Below are positions 48,333 to 60,100 of a DNA stretch of 64,000 nt, piece by piece. Position 1 is the first letter of the stretch; each line of letters begins with the position of its first letter. Origin of the DNA: Spirodela intermedia (Eukaryota; Streptophyta; Magnoliopsida; Alismatales; Araceae); the NCBI GenBank assembly GCA_902729315.2, contig LR746267.1:8434424-8498423 (forward strand), written 5' to 3'. A program made the position numbers and the translations under genes. The notes under the pieces were generated by a model, which saw nothing but the letters and a program-made list of their open reading frames with translations, was not told the DNA's origin and searched no databases.

Positions 48333-49511
48333 CTCTCCACTTCTCGGGGAAGAGCTCACCGCTAGAGAGAGAGAGAGTCGAGAAGAAGGGCAAGAGAGTG
48401 GTAGAGATGGTCTCCCGGATATTTGCCGGGGGGGGGGTAGCCTTCGGAACGAACCTCATCATGTGCGGACCAATCAAAGTAACCCACGTTTCAAAATCCT
48501 ATCCGCCTTCCCGTTGATTGGTCAGCGTTCCCCGACTGCCGTTCGATTGAAAATCGACAGGTTCGAGGGGAAAGAATATCAGGGGATTTCAGATTAAAGG
48601 CGTTTCCCGCATTCCAAACGCATTATTTTAAACGGGTCACCACCTGCGATTTTTGGACGATCAAAGTCGCAGAACCAGGCGGCGCCGGCGCCGGAGAAGG
48701 GAACCCTGCGAATCCGGCGTAGAAGATGGTCGAATTCTCTCACTCTCCATACCATAAAAACGCCGTCGAACAGACAGATGTTAGGGAAGGCCGGAGCTTT
48801 TCATCACGGTGTCGAACACCATCGTGGGTTTGCGTCGGCTGCAGAGCCGGCATGGTGGGTTGCACCGGGGTCGGGCTTCCCAGCGAGGACCTTCGACTAG
48901 CTCCTTGCAGATTCTGGCGACGTACTTGGTTTCAGTTGAAGACGCCGCCGCCGCCGCCGCAGCCGTCCAGAGGCCACAGTTCTCCAACTTCTCCGGCCAG
49001 CACCACTCGCTGGAGCTCTTTTGTCCTCCCTCCCTGCTCTCGCCGGTCCTCCTTGGCCAGGTCTGATTCCGGCTGGACGACGACGAGGTCTCTGAGAAGG
49101 GCCACGGATCTACGTGGCAGCGCCGTTTTATCTCTACACAGCCACGTGGGCCACGCTTTTGTCCCGAGGGTCGTCTGGTCTGACCATCAAGGGACATTAC
49201 GGATCTCTGACCGCTGGTTGGAAGGCCCGACGGTGACGTGGTGGCGGAGGAAGGGGGAGGGGCCCCGCGTCGTCTCCGCCGCAGCGGGTCTGCTCTGCAG
49301 AGAGGGTGAGAAGAGGGGAAACGGAGAACTCGATTCGATTCTGCTCTGGACATCGCTTTGCTCCCGCCCGCCCTTTTCCCCCCGCAGGAGCACAATTGGG
49401 GCGTCTCTCTCCCTTGCCAGGGTCTGGAGGCTCTGGAGCGACGGTGCCCCATCGTGCCCCGTGAGGGCGGAGATGTAAGCTGCTGGACGGCCTCGGAGGC
49501 GGTGAGTGGGA
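48333..49511. promoter_or_regulatory. Bidirectional PSBW/MRS2 promoter region
   Basis: A GC-rich 1.2-kb region between two divergent genes, with a perfect G-box (CCACGTGG, core 49143-49148), other ACGTGG cores near 49108 and 49236, a CCGCCGCCGCCG run near 48945 and a G10 run near 48430. The G-box fits a light-regulated photosynthesis gene. Long open frames occur on both strands here but show no domains, as expected in GC-rich DNA. Confidence 0.5.
49473..49478 (+). promoter_or_regulatory. Minimal start-stop uORF (ATGTAA) in the MRS2 leader
   Basis: ATG followed at once by TAA, 33 bases before the MRS2 start codon. It is the only ATG in the 250 bases upstream of that start. Minimal AUG-stop uORFs are known to stall ribosomes in plants, for example in the boron channel gene NIP5;1. 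The same bases also resemble a splice donor (GAT|GTAAGC), so the leader structure needs transcript evidence. Confidence 0.5.
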
Positions 49512-52500
49512 ATGGCGAGAGAGGGGGCCGTCATTCCGGCGGCGCCGCCGGTGGACGGGTTGAAGAAGAAGGTATCGGCGTCGAGGAGCTGGATCCTGAT
49601 GGACGGGACGGGGGGGGAGACGATCCTAGACGTCGACAAGTACGCCATCATGCACCGCGTCCAGATCCATGCAAGGGATCTTCGCATTCTGGATCCCCTG
49701 CTGTCCTACCCTTCCACCATCCTGGGCCGCGAGGGTGCCATCGTTCTCAATCTCGAGGTGGGGCGCGCGCGTCAATCGTACCTTTTTTTTTTAGTCTTGG
49801 TGTCCCCTTTTCCACAATTTGGTGGTTCTTCTCGGCCCCTTTTTCATAATTGTCTCTGTTCATCTTGTTCTGACCGAGCCTCCTCATTTGGACCTCACCA
49901 GCACATCAAGGCCATAATCACTGCAGAAGAGGTACAATTATTTGATCTTCTTGTTCTCTTTGTCGTATGTTTTCTTCCTTTGGTCTCTAGGCTTTGGTAC
50001 TTAGCGGATTATTGTTTCCTTGGAGTAGGTATTACTTCGGGATCCACTAGACGAGAATGTCATCCCTATTGTTGAGGAACTTAGACGTCGATTGCCAGGC
50101 ACGCACCTCACTCACCAGGGCCAAGAAGAAGGAAGGGAGAACTTGAGTGGACAGCACGATGTCGAAGCTCCTGAGGAAGATGGTATATTTTGATTTGGCT
50201 ACTGGAAAGGCTCATTCTGTTGTTGATGCGTGAATGATGCTGCTTTGGACTTCGATTCTTCTGGTTGAGATGGTACTCTGATGTTCAGAAATTAGTATTC
50301 TTCTATAAATTGTGCAGCAGTGTTACCAATATGTTCCCGATCTTCAATTTTTTAGCTCTCAGTCTGGTGCTGAGTTTTGTATCGAAATAGTAAAATAAAT
50401 TGTCTTTTGGAAGTTTTGAAATCAATCCGAATTCCTACTGACCTACCGTTCGATTTTAACAATTGTTATTTGGTTTCGATGATTGCATGATATCTGGGCA
50501 TTAATATGTGTGCTTCGATAAAGTCTAGGATTCTATTTTCAGCAAGTGGGTGATGGAAATTTCTGTGGGAATTATCAACCAGCCTGGTTATACTGTATCC
50601 ACTGTCTACACGGATATGTCTTGCATGTTAAAGCTTAGTTTTAAATTTATTTTTGAAACTGAAACTGATTAAGGACCAAAAACAGGTGATTGGCAACTGT
50701 TAGGAGGTGTCTGGAAACATATCCATTATGATTTGCACTTTGGAGTTAATATGAGCTAGACATGTTCAGTAAGACTCCCTCTTGATAAGGGATGGCCATT
50801 CTTAATAGATAGATATTTGCATGCGGACACATTTGCTTGATTATCCGTTTATTCATTTCTCTTTGTCAAGTTTCTATATCCTCCCTCTTCTTCCATTCTT
50901 TACGGGCCCTCCCCTATGTAATTGTTTTTGTTTTTTGTCTGATTTTCTTTATATGAATCCGTGCAACGTATTTGAAATTTATATATGAATACCCGATAAC
51001 TGAATCTTTTTATAGAACTCTTCACAAATATAACCGGTATCATATAAATATTTGTATTTGGAGGTTGATGAAAAAGGTCTGTTTGGATGTGTAGTCGTCT
51101 TTGTGATCGGTTCTCGTTATTATGAAAATTTGTGCAATGAGTGCAATGTTGAAATCAAAATTTTCTTCTCGCTTTTCTTAATTTGTTCTTTTTGCTTATT
51201 TTCCTCTGTATTTTCAGTTGACATGGTGCTGATTAATGCTTTAATATAGAATCCCCATTCGAATTTCGGGCATTGGAAGTTGCTCTCGAAGGAATCTGCA
51301 GCTATCTTGATGCACGCACAACGGAACTGGAGACTGCTGCATACCCTGCTTTGGATGAGCTGACCTCCAGGGTATGAGGAAGCTTTGATTTCTTCGTATC
51401 CTTTAAATATGTTATGGAGCGTTCTGCATTCAGTTTCTTCTTCTTTCATTGTCATTTTTCTGTGAATATTCTCTGGAATTCAGGCTTATTTCCTTTCAAA
51501 TCTTCTATTGCTGCGCGCGTATTCACATTAAACTATATTTTTGTTCAGTCGCATAGAGATCATAATATTTAATGCGTGTATTGGTGAAATGCCGAACGAC
51601 TGTAGAGATGCATCGAATCTAGGTCATTTTCTTTCGCTCCTATCTACTACGTCAGTACGATTTGGACCTCTCCTCATTCTAATATCAAGAAAAAAACATT
51701 CTCCGTATTTCTAAATGGCATATGGAGGTGGAAGGCACATGGGTTGACCACTTTTCAGCTGATTATTTTCAATGGCACAATGGATAAATAAATAAGTCCC
51801 AAATTTGAATGCTTGATTAGGAACCTGCTGACATAAATTAAATTAGAAAATGAAACTCTTGACATCTATTTCATTGCGTAATAAATAATATGAAAAACTT
51901 GAGCTATCATCCCTATCCCTTTAGAACAATTTAAGCCGGTTTGTTGTCAAAACTCTAGAGAATAAAAGAGTAAATGTAGCCAAAAGGGTACCGATGAATA
52001 TATCTGTGAGCATAAAATAAAAGAGTCTTTCGAACCACATCTAGTTATCTGGACAGGAAAGCTTCAGAATTTTATATCAATGCACTGTATGATGAAGAAT
52101 TTGAAATTAGTGAAGATGCTTTCCTGTTTAACCAACTAAATGTGTTCAAAGATTCTTTTATTTTATCTTCAGAGACATATTAAAGAGTGCCTTTTTTGGC
52201 TATCCTCACTCATCGAGCCTCCAAAATTGACGGCCTCTAGAGTTTTGATGAAAAACTGGCACGAATTATTCCAAGGGGATGGGAATGATTGCTGAAGTCT
52301 TTCAGGAAATGAATGTACTAGGATGAATCTGTCGTGGAGAGCCTGCCTGGGTTTCTAAATTTGGAGCAGCATATTCCTTACCTCCATTGTTTTGCATGCT
52401 CAGAGAATAGCTTAGTACAAAGACTTCTCTAGGGAAAATGTACCTCCTATAAATGAGGAAATCAGGTGGTTGGTGAAGATTCCATGAAGATTTTACACTA

Positions 52501-55500
52501 TATTTACTGACTAGTGTGCCATAGTTCTTTAAGCTTTCGGGATTTATATTGCTTAGCACCAAAAATGAGTTTTCTTCTCATGAGTCTTCTGAATTTTTTT
52601 CATTAAGTTGATAATGTTCCGTGAATTTTGGAAGACCTCTTTCAATAATATAGTTAGCGATCATCCCTTAATGATGCTGACAACCATTTCCGAGATTATG
52701 TTTCCAGCAGCTTATTTTACGACTGCTTGGTTCAAGTATTCATTGATGTTCATTAGTGAGGGAATGGAGGTGAAAGCAGTATGATAGACCGAATTATACT
52801 AGTGGCGTTTGCTGGGCGACCCACATTTTTTCGTCTTTCTTTCTTTCTGAATATAGTGCAGAGCAGGGGGAATTTTATACTTATTTATGACAGGGGAATG
52901 TGAACCCAGAAAAAAGATACCAAGATCTTTGGAGTGGCATCTTGTAAATAGAAAGGTTTATGGTCATCAACCTCAAGGATCCATTGGTAGTAAAGCTGCC
53001 ATTTCTATGAAAATGTGTTTGGTAGGTTGGAATATGCATTTGTAGTCATTGACATTGTCAACGTCTGGTGACACACAATTGCGAGGCCCTTCTCGACTGA
53101 TTTGTGATTGTTGGACACATGGAAGATATGGTTGAGTGTTATTTTGATACTTCATCTGAGATAGTCATTGAGATTCCTATTTTTTGGTGAATTCTTTATG
53201 ATAAGGAGCTAGGGTGGATTGGTGGACTCTAGTCTGGTAAGTAGTTGAGGTGACCTTCCGATCTATCATGGGGGGTTTGTGGTGTGCGTTTTAGGTTAAA
53301 GTATCATGTTTATTTGCTCCTGATGGAGTCTTCACAGGCTTGTAAACCAACATAGTTTAGAAACAAGCCAATTGGTGCTTAGATCTATGGCGTGTAGGGT
53401 GTGTGAACAACGGTTTCTAGCATGAAGCAGGTTGGTGGCTTTCATTCCTTAGTTGGCCCAGGACCAGTTAATACGATAGTACCAATCACTATGTTATTAA
53501 ACACGCTTAAGTGATGACATGAGGAATTTCTCGTCGAGCTAGTGTGGTGCTTGGTTTTCCATTTCGCAACCTCCTGAATTGGCTCAAATTGGTTGAATTT
53601 GAGCGTTGTTAAACACTCATGTGAGCGATAGTACCTCTTTGCTGTGCCTACGGCTTCTGTATTAATTGATATTAAGCTCTTAAACTTAGGTTGGTATAAT
53701 CTGGGGTTCCCTATTGCAAATACGATATTTCTTTTACTTTATTATTTTTTTTGCTGATTTTACCCCTCATTAAAATTTGCAGGTAAGTAGCCGTAACTTG
53801 GACCGTGTACGTAAGCTGAAGAGTGCCATGACACGGCTGACTGCTAGAGTTCAAAAGGTACATGTTTTGACGACTATAGCTTCCATTTGAACTAGGATTC
53901 ATCTGAGCGCTCAAATATTGGGTGTATAAGCTGATCTTCTTGCTAGTTTTGGAATCACTGTTTTCTCTTCAACTTAGAGTTCCAAGCAAAATAGTCAAAC
54001 ACTGCTTCCTTATCCAACATATTTTGACTTAAGTTCATCCCGTTTTAGCTGAATTTTCGAATCAGAATGTTTCATCGATTCCAGCATCAAAACTCTGCTG
54101 TTCTGGTCTAAAAAGTAGGTCTGTCAACTATTTTAAACTCAATAATTGTAGCGAAAATATTTTTGTACGTCTGATTCTATTTTTTATCCGAGATTTATTT
54201 TTACAATATCTTTTTGTTTGGATTACTCGGATGAAATTTCTTCGATGAGGATATTTTCTGTGAAAGAGGAGTTTCTTAAGGGAAATTTATAGCATTCAGA
54301 TCCCAGATAATATTTCTTGCCTACGTAACTTTCTTTATGTATGGATTAAATTTTCTCTTTAACTAAAAAGTTAATTCTGGAATGGTGTCCGGATCAAATC
54401 TCGTAATAGTTGTCCTTCGTCCAAATCTTTCTCATGTAGATACGAGATGAACTCGAACAACTGCTGGATGATGACGATGACATGGCAGATCTTTACTTGT
54501 CAAGAAAACTGGCTGGAGCATCATCTCCTGTCAGTGGGTCTGGTGTTCCCAATTGGTTGTCTTCCCCTCCAACAATCGGTTCAAAGATATCTAGGGCAAG
54601 CAGGGCAAGTGCCGCTACAATCCATGGGAATGAGAATGATGTTGAAGAGCTTGAAATGTTGCTTGAGGTAAAAAAAAGCTTCACCGTTGCTTGAGCTGCT
54701 GCTGATTTCTATTCAATATTCTGAATATTTTCATACTTTTACAGGCCTATTTCATGCAGATCGATGGCACATTAAATAAGTTGAGCACGGTATGCGTTCC
54801 TCTTTTTTTCATGAATTTTCTGGAGATATATTTTTCTAGGGATTATTGCCGTGGTGATTTGGGAACCAAAATTTGACTTTTGGCTGAAATTTGACCTTTA
54901 TTTTCCAATCATGAAGGATACCATAACGTTACAAAAACCCATGGTATGATTAAGAAAATCTCAAAATGGAGAGATCCCAACAGCATTTTGGGTTGATCAG
55001 ATTAAATAGTCTGAACATTCCTTCATTATTTTGCGTTAAACCCTACTTCGGTGCTTTAGTCAAAGATACAACTTCATCCGTAACAGAGAAAGTCAACCAT
55101 TACATACAGCACAAAGTTACCATCAAGTATGGACCATCCACATCAGGATGATGGAAATCTCCACTCATAAGTTGGTTCCTGGATGCCCAAGGCAGTATGC
55201 CTTCTGGCCTATGACAGTGAGGCAATATGCCTATGGCAAAGCTACTAACATCGTATGCAAGACGGTATGAATGTTCTAGACTGCTTAGGTCAACCTAATA
55301 GAAATAGGAAGTTCACTCGTCATCACCTAGCAATCTAGAATGGAACCTCCTTGTGGTCAGAAATAGGAAGTGGAATGGTTGTCAAGATACAAGGACTATG
55401 GTTGAAAATATTTATTAATATATTTGACTTGTGTATGGGTCAAATAGCCGATTCAGGCAGGGTTGACTTACTTGATGCTGCAAAGTCAACCTACGCCCTC

Positions 55501-56178
55501 CTCACTAATTTTGCGTTTAACAACCAAAGTGGCTTTCTCTCTCCTCACGCTGTTTAATTTTTACTATCTCCTGAAAGCTTATACCCATCACAGCTTCGGG
55601 AATACATTGACGATACAGAGGATTACATCAACATCCAGGTACCGACTGAACACATGCTTTCTTTAGTGGGTACTCCGCACTGCTCGCTGCCTAAAGATGG
55701 GATGAATGTGGGTTCTTGCAGCTGGACAACCATCGGAACCAGCTGATTCAGGTTATGATATCCATTGAAATCTTCGGTCACACTCTGTCATCTCCCCCGC
55801 TGTAGTTCATGTCAGATTTCCCAGGGTTCTTTCCAGCTGCTCTCCGGGCACACCCTTCCTTTGTTACTGATATAATCTGCTTTTCTTTCTCTCTCTTTCA
55901 GCTGGAGCTGTTCCTCAGCTCTGGTACCGTCTGCCTCTCTCTCTACTCATTGGTTGCCGGGATCTTCGGAATGAACATTCCATACACGTGGAATGAAAAC
56001 CACGGATACATCTACAAATGGGTGAGCCAGGGCAACTCTCCGCTCAACCTCTCTCCTCTCTCCTTGCCGTTGACCGCGGTTCTTGTGGCAGGTGGTCATC
56101 ATTTCTGGGCTGGCCAGCTTCTTCCTTTTCATATCCATCGTGGCGTATGCTCGGCACAAGGGCCTCGTCGGATCTTGA
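49512..56178 (+). CDS. MRS2: CorA-like magnesium transporter, MRS2/MGT family
   Basis: Homopentameric Mg2+ channel of the CorA/MRS2 family, in plants found in plasma, vacuolar, plastid or ER membranes. Eleven in-phase exons (49512-49757, 49902-49931, 50029-50182, 51250-51371, 53783-53857, 54440-54667, 54745-54789, 55594-55638, 55722-55751, 55902-56021, 56092-56178) give 393 residues. The N-domain shows [40 protein letters not shown] and [16 protein letters not shown]. The long pore helix covers [20 protein letters not shown] and [22 protein letters not shown]1 ends in the obligatory GMN ([12 protein letters not shown]), and TM2 is [20 protein letters not shown] before a basic tail. Intron 4 is 2.4 kb and contains no coding sequence. 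I did not assign the MRS2 subclade. No transit peptide is obvious. Confidence 0.94.
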
Positions 56179-57176
56179 TCCGGGAAGAACAGCCCGCCGC
56201 CATCAAAGAAGAGGAAGAAATCAGAGCTCTTCTTCCTTGATAAGACGCGTCGTGTGCCCACTCCCCAGTTCTTCGGGCCCGGAATGTCGGAGCCTGGCCA
56301 CCTGGCGCTCTCTCCTGTAACCACGCCTGAGGCTCTTACTGGGGTCTATCTGGGGTTGGGCTTTACATTTTCTGATATTTAATAATTTGATTATCGGTGG
56401 TGTTGCTGGAATAATTTTGATATTAATAATATGCGTGTAAATACCATTCATAGGACATTAGTGCACGTGCGGCCCGTAGCGGCTCGCACGTTGGGGGCCA
56501 GCAGTTGGGCCGGCGGTAGTGACGGGTCGTCGATGCCACGCCGGACGGCCTTTCTCTCTGATCCACGTCGCTGTGCTCCCTCAATCTCAACCGTCCGCTC
56601 ACTAATCGACAGTTCTCGTTGCGGTCGGATGAATACGATGTCCTTTTTCTCTCTCTCTGTCTCTCTGTCTGTCTCTCTCTCTCTCTCTCCCTCTCTGAAG
56701 CGGCCGCTGTCCAAATCGAGAGGGGACGGGAGTAGGATGCGCGAAGGTGAGTGTAAGACTTTTCACACCGCCTCCTCCCCGGGAGCGAGGCCGGCCTGAA
56801 TCATATTTTATGCTGGGTGCCCACCCAACTCTCCCAGCTCCCATCCCCTCCACGCTTCTGCCCTCCATCTCGTCGGGCTCGACTCGTCAGATCCCACACA
56901 CACCCCCCCGCCCCATTCTCTCTCTATCTCTCTTTCTTGTCTCTGTGTCGTCGTTCTCGTTACGTGGGTTTTACTCTCTTTCTCTCTCTTGTGGGCGATC
57001 AATGCGGAGGGGGGAGGAGCGTGGATGCAGGCGGGTGTGGGGGCTCCGATTGCATGCAGGGCGTCCGGTTTGCTGAGGGGGGGGCCCGACGACGACGAGG
57101 ACGGCGAGGCGGAGGACGAGGGGCCTCGAGGGCTGAGGGAAGGGTTCCCGCGGCGGGGAGGGGAGAGGAGGACGAG
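56179..57176. other. MRS2 3' flank and DRIP promoter/leader
   Basis: The left part is MRS2 3' UTR with AT-rich DNA near 56375-56450. From 56460 rightward the DNA turns GC-rich, with a CT/GT tract at 56648-56696 and pyrimidine-rich leader sequence at 56920-56990, then ATG codons at 57002, 57025 and 57054 upstream of the chosen DRIP start. Confidence 0.5.
56648..56696. repeat. (CT)n microsatellite upstream of DRIP
   Basis: A CT tract with GT interruptions on the sense strand of the DRIP gene, about 500 bases before its start codon. Confidence 0.92.
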
Positions 57177-57186
57177 ATGTCGGTAG
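57002..57186 (+). promoter_or_regulatory. Upstream ORFs in the DRIP leader
   Basis: One uORF runs from the ATG at 57002 to a stop at 57074-57076 (24 codons). A second runs from the ATG at 57025 to TAG at 57184-57186, overlapping the DRIP start codon by ten bases in another frame. A third ATG at 57054 is in frame with DRIP and would add 41 Arg/Gly-rich residues. Their presence in the mature mRNA depends on the start of transcription. Confidence 0.45.
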
Positions 57187-60100
57187 CGTCGTGTTCCTCG
57201 TCGGGGGCAGGTGGCCCGGCCCAGGTTGTGAGGGTGAAGAGGGAGCTTCTGATCGCGTGCATGACGTGCCCCCTCTGCCACAAGCTTCTCCGAGACGCCA
57301 CCACCATCTCGGAGTGCCTCCACACATGTGAATCTCCTCTCTTCCTCTCGCGTCCGCCTTCTCCGCGTGGTTATCTGCTCCCTCGTGGGGATTTGGGTCT
57401 GGTTTCCTTCGTGTCGTTTCCCTGAAAAACTCTTCGCATCGTCCCTGGTGTGTGTTTATTTGTTGAATCTTGGCTTTCTCGTGTCGTTCGTTCTTGTTCG
57501 GTGTGGGCTCGTCTTTGAGAGTGATTGGGTGTTGATTGTACCGACGAATTTTGTAAAAAGCTTGCTCGAAGACAATGTTTCTCTTGGGCCTTGTTATTTA
57601 TATCTCTGTGGTTGATATATATTTGAAGGAGCGGGCATCGTTCTTCTCTGATTCCTCCGTAGTCTCTCGTAACTGCTCGTTGTGGTGTCACGTGTGAAGA
57701 AACCAGGGAAAGTTGATACCTTTGGTGGGTCGGTGGAGTATTTTAAAGCTTCTTAGAGAAATCTGCCTCCACGGATGAGATGAGCAAAAGGTTGCCGTCG
57801 GTAAACGCAGTTATTATCTACACTCCACGGACAGCCTGGACTCTTAGCAATATTTCAAATTCGTCATGCAGAGCAGATAGCGTTGATTTCTGGATTTCAT
57901 TGAATGGTCTGATGTTTTTCCATCTTGCTAGCTTTGAAGTGATCTAGTCTGGCTTTATACATCGAGGTGGAGTTGGGAGAGTGTTTCATGATCAAACGGA
58001 GATTAATCTTAAAAAAAAAGGAAGTTGTAATTCAGGATTGCCATATTTCATGCTCTCATAGCTACTGTAGATGAATGCCTTGCATCTACAGTAAATATAT
58101 TGTCAGCACAATTTCCTAGCTTCCAACTTTATGACTCAGTTTACAGAAGGGTTCAAGTGTTACTGTCATCCTCAGCATGGAGAGGAAGTGGCTGTTTATT
58201 AATTGTTAATAATGTACTCTTTGTCTTATGTTATTTGAAGTATATCTAAAAGGTTCATGTGAAGCATTCAAAAGTAGCATTGATGTAATGTTTTTCAAGT
58301 AATCTGAGACAGCCTCTTTAATGTCGTTGAAAAGAGGCAGCATCAGTCTCCCGGTTTCAAAATGATCTGAATTTGCTAATCTTGTTGACTTTGACACCAT
58401 GAATATAGGTGATTTCAAGAAACTTGAGTAATTTATTCCAATGGCATTGTTGAACCTGACGAGTTGATTTGACGACAGTAATCTTGGAGTTTTTATCTTG
58501 ACTTGTGCTGATTTTGTGTACGAGTTTTAAGCTAGTAAATGCAGATTTTAGAAACTCAAACTGGGTTAAAGATGAAGCCAATATTATAGCCTTTGATCTC
58601 TGAAAGTATGAACCAAACTGTGTGTAAAATAATTTATTATACGTGCAGAAATTCAGTCTTGAATATATGACCTTAGGATTGAGAATATTGTGTTAAGACA
58701 TTGAGGTCAAAATTTAATTCAAAATACACAGAGTTGACATGTATATTCAAAACTGTCCATGATTTGAAGAAATTCCAACAACCAACCAATATGTGTTGAC
58801 ATCTTCAAGGAAAGCGTTGGCAATCCATAAACAAGTGCTAATACCAAAAATGTAGGAAGCCGGAAAAATAGAAGCATAATCACATAATATTTATGATTAT
58901 TTTTTGAATGGCCTAAGGCTTTCTTGAGTCAAGGCCTACCCTCATTTCATACCTATAAAGAATTGACGATTGTGAGAAAAACCCTAGAAGAATATCAGGA
59001 CTTAATAACCGAAACTTTCAATTTCAACTCTCTCTCTCTCTCTCTTCCCTCTCTATGTGTGTGTCTGGTGCACAATTTGAGTTCAATTTTTTTTGGCACA
59101 TTCAAGGTCTAACTAACATTGAAAAAGCTTTTGATGTACTTGAATTATCTTATATATCAATCTTGAACTTTTTTAGATGGTTTTACAAATTGTCTATTTA
59201 ATTATCGTTGTTTCTAGTGATATATGAGGGAATTTTCTTTTGAACAAGACGGTCCGCATTATGAAAATTGGTTACGTTTTTCGGACGCTGACTTAGATAT
59301 TAGTTAACTTCATGGGATTCCAGGGGGCAGCTTGAGGATTAAAGCAGGTTTGAGGTTGACAGAATCACTATAAATCGTATGCTCATATAGTTTCTTCTCT
59401 CCTCGTACAGATTTATTTCTTGTGGGCGATTTGTTCTCTTATTATTCACCTCAGTCTATTAGCATGGCTCCCACAAAGAGCAGTATACACCACCAGTTAA
59501 AGCAGTGGTGTTAAAAAATCTATTTATTTAAACTCATAATCCAGGTTATTTCTTTATCTACTGAACGCAGGAAAAAAATTAGTTATGTCTATCCCATCGT
59601 GAGAATACAGGAGTCATCATGCTTCTCAATTTTTTTCCTCTATATGTATAAAGATCTTTTATGGAGACACCTTTAAAGGACAAAGGAGGATGCCCAATGG
59701 TGAACCAGACACACATGCTGTTTTATTCGCTTCTCCCTTCAAACTTCCATGCTCCAAGCGTAGAATTTGCCTCCACAGAATTTAAAACATTCGGATCCGT
59801 ATCATTACCTCCACATAATTTATCGCCTTGAAAGCAGGGGGAGTCCAAAAATCAGTTTTGAATCACATTCTCACTTAAAAATTCCTCATGGATCAATACA
59901 TGTGCAAATGAGAAATTAGTTTTATGCCAAATATTGATCATTTTGCATGAGCTTATAGTGTAAAATTTTCCTTAGCACTTTCAATGGTTCTGTGGTAAGG
60001 CATATCTTTAGTATGAAATAGGAGCCTTATCATGCGCACCCTTAAAAAAATCTAAGATCAGCAAAATATGTGTTTTCTTAGTAAATAATTTCTTGATTCT

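Noticed and set aside
48726-49478. Long open frame (250 codons, +) between PSBW and MRS2, with a 223-codon frame opposite
   Set aside because: GC-rich promoter DNA gives long chance frames. Neither shows a domain, and the composition is dominated by Arg, Ser and Pro.
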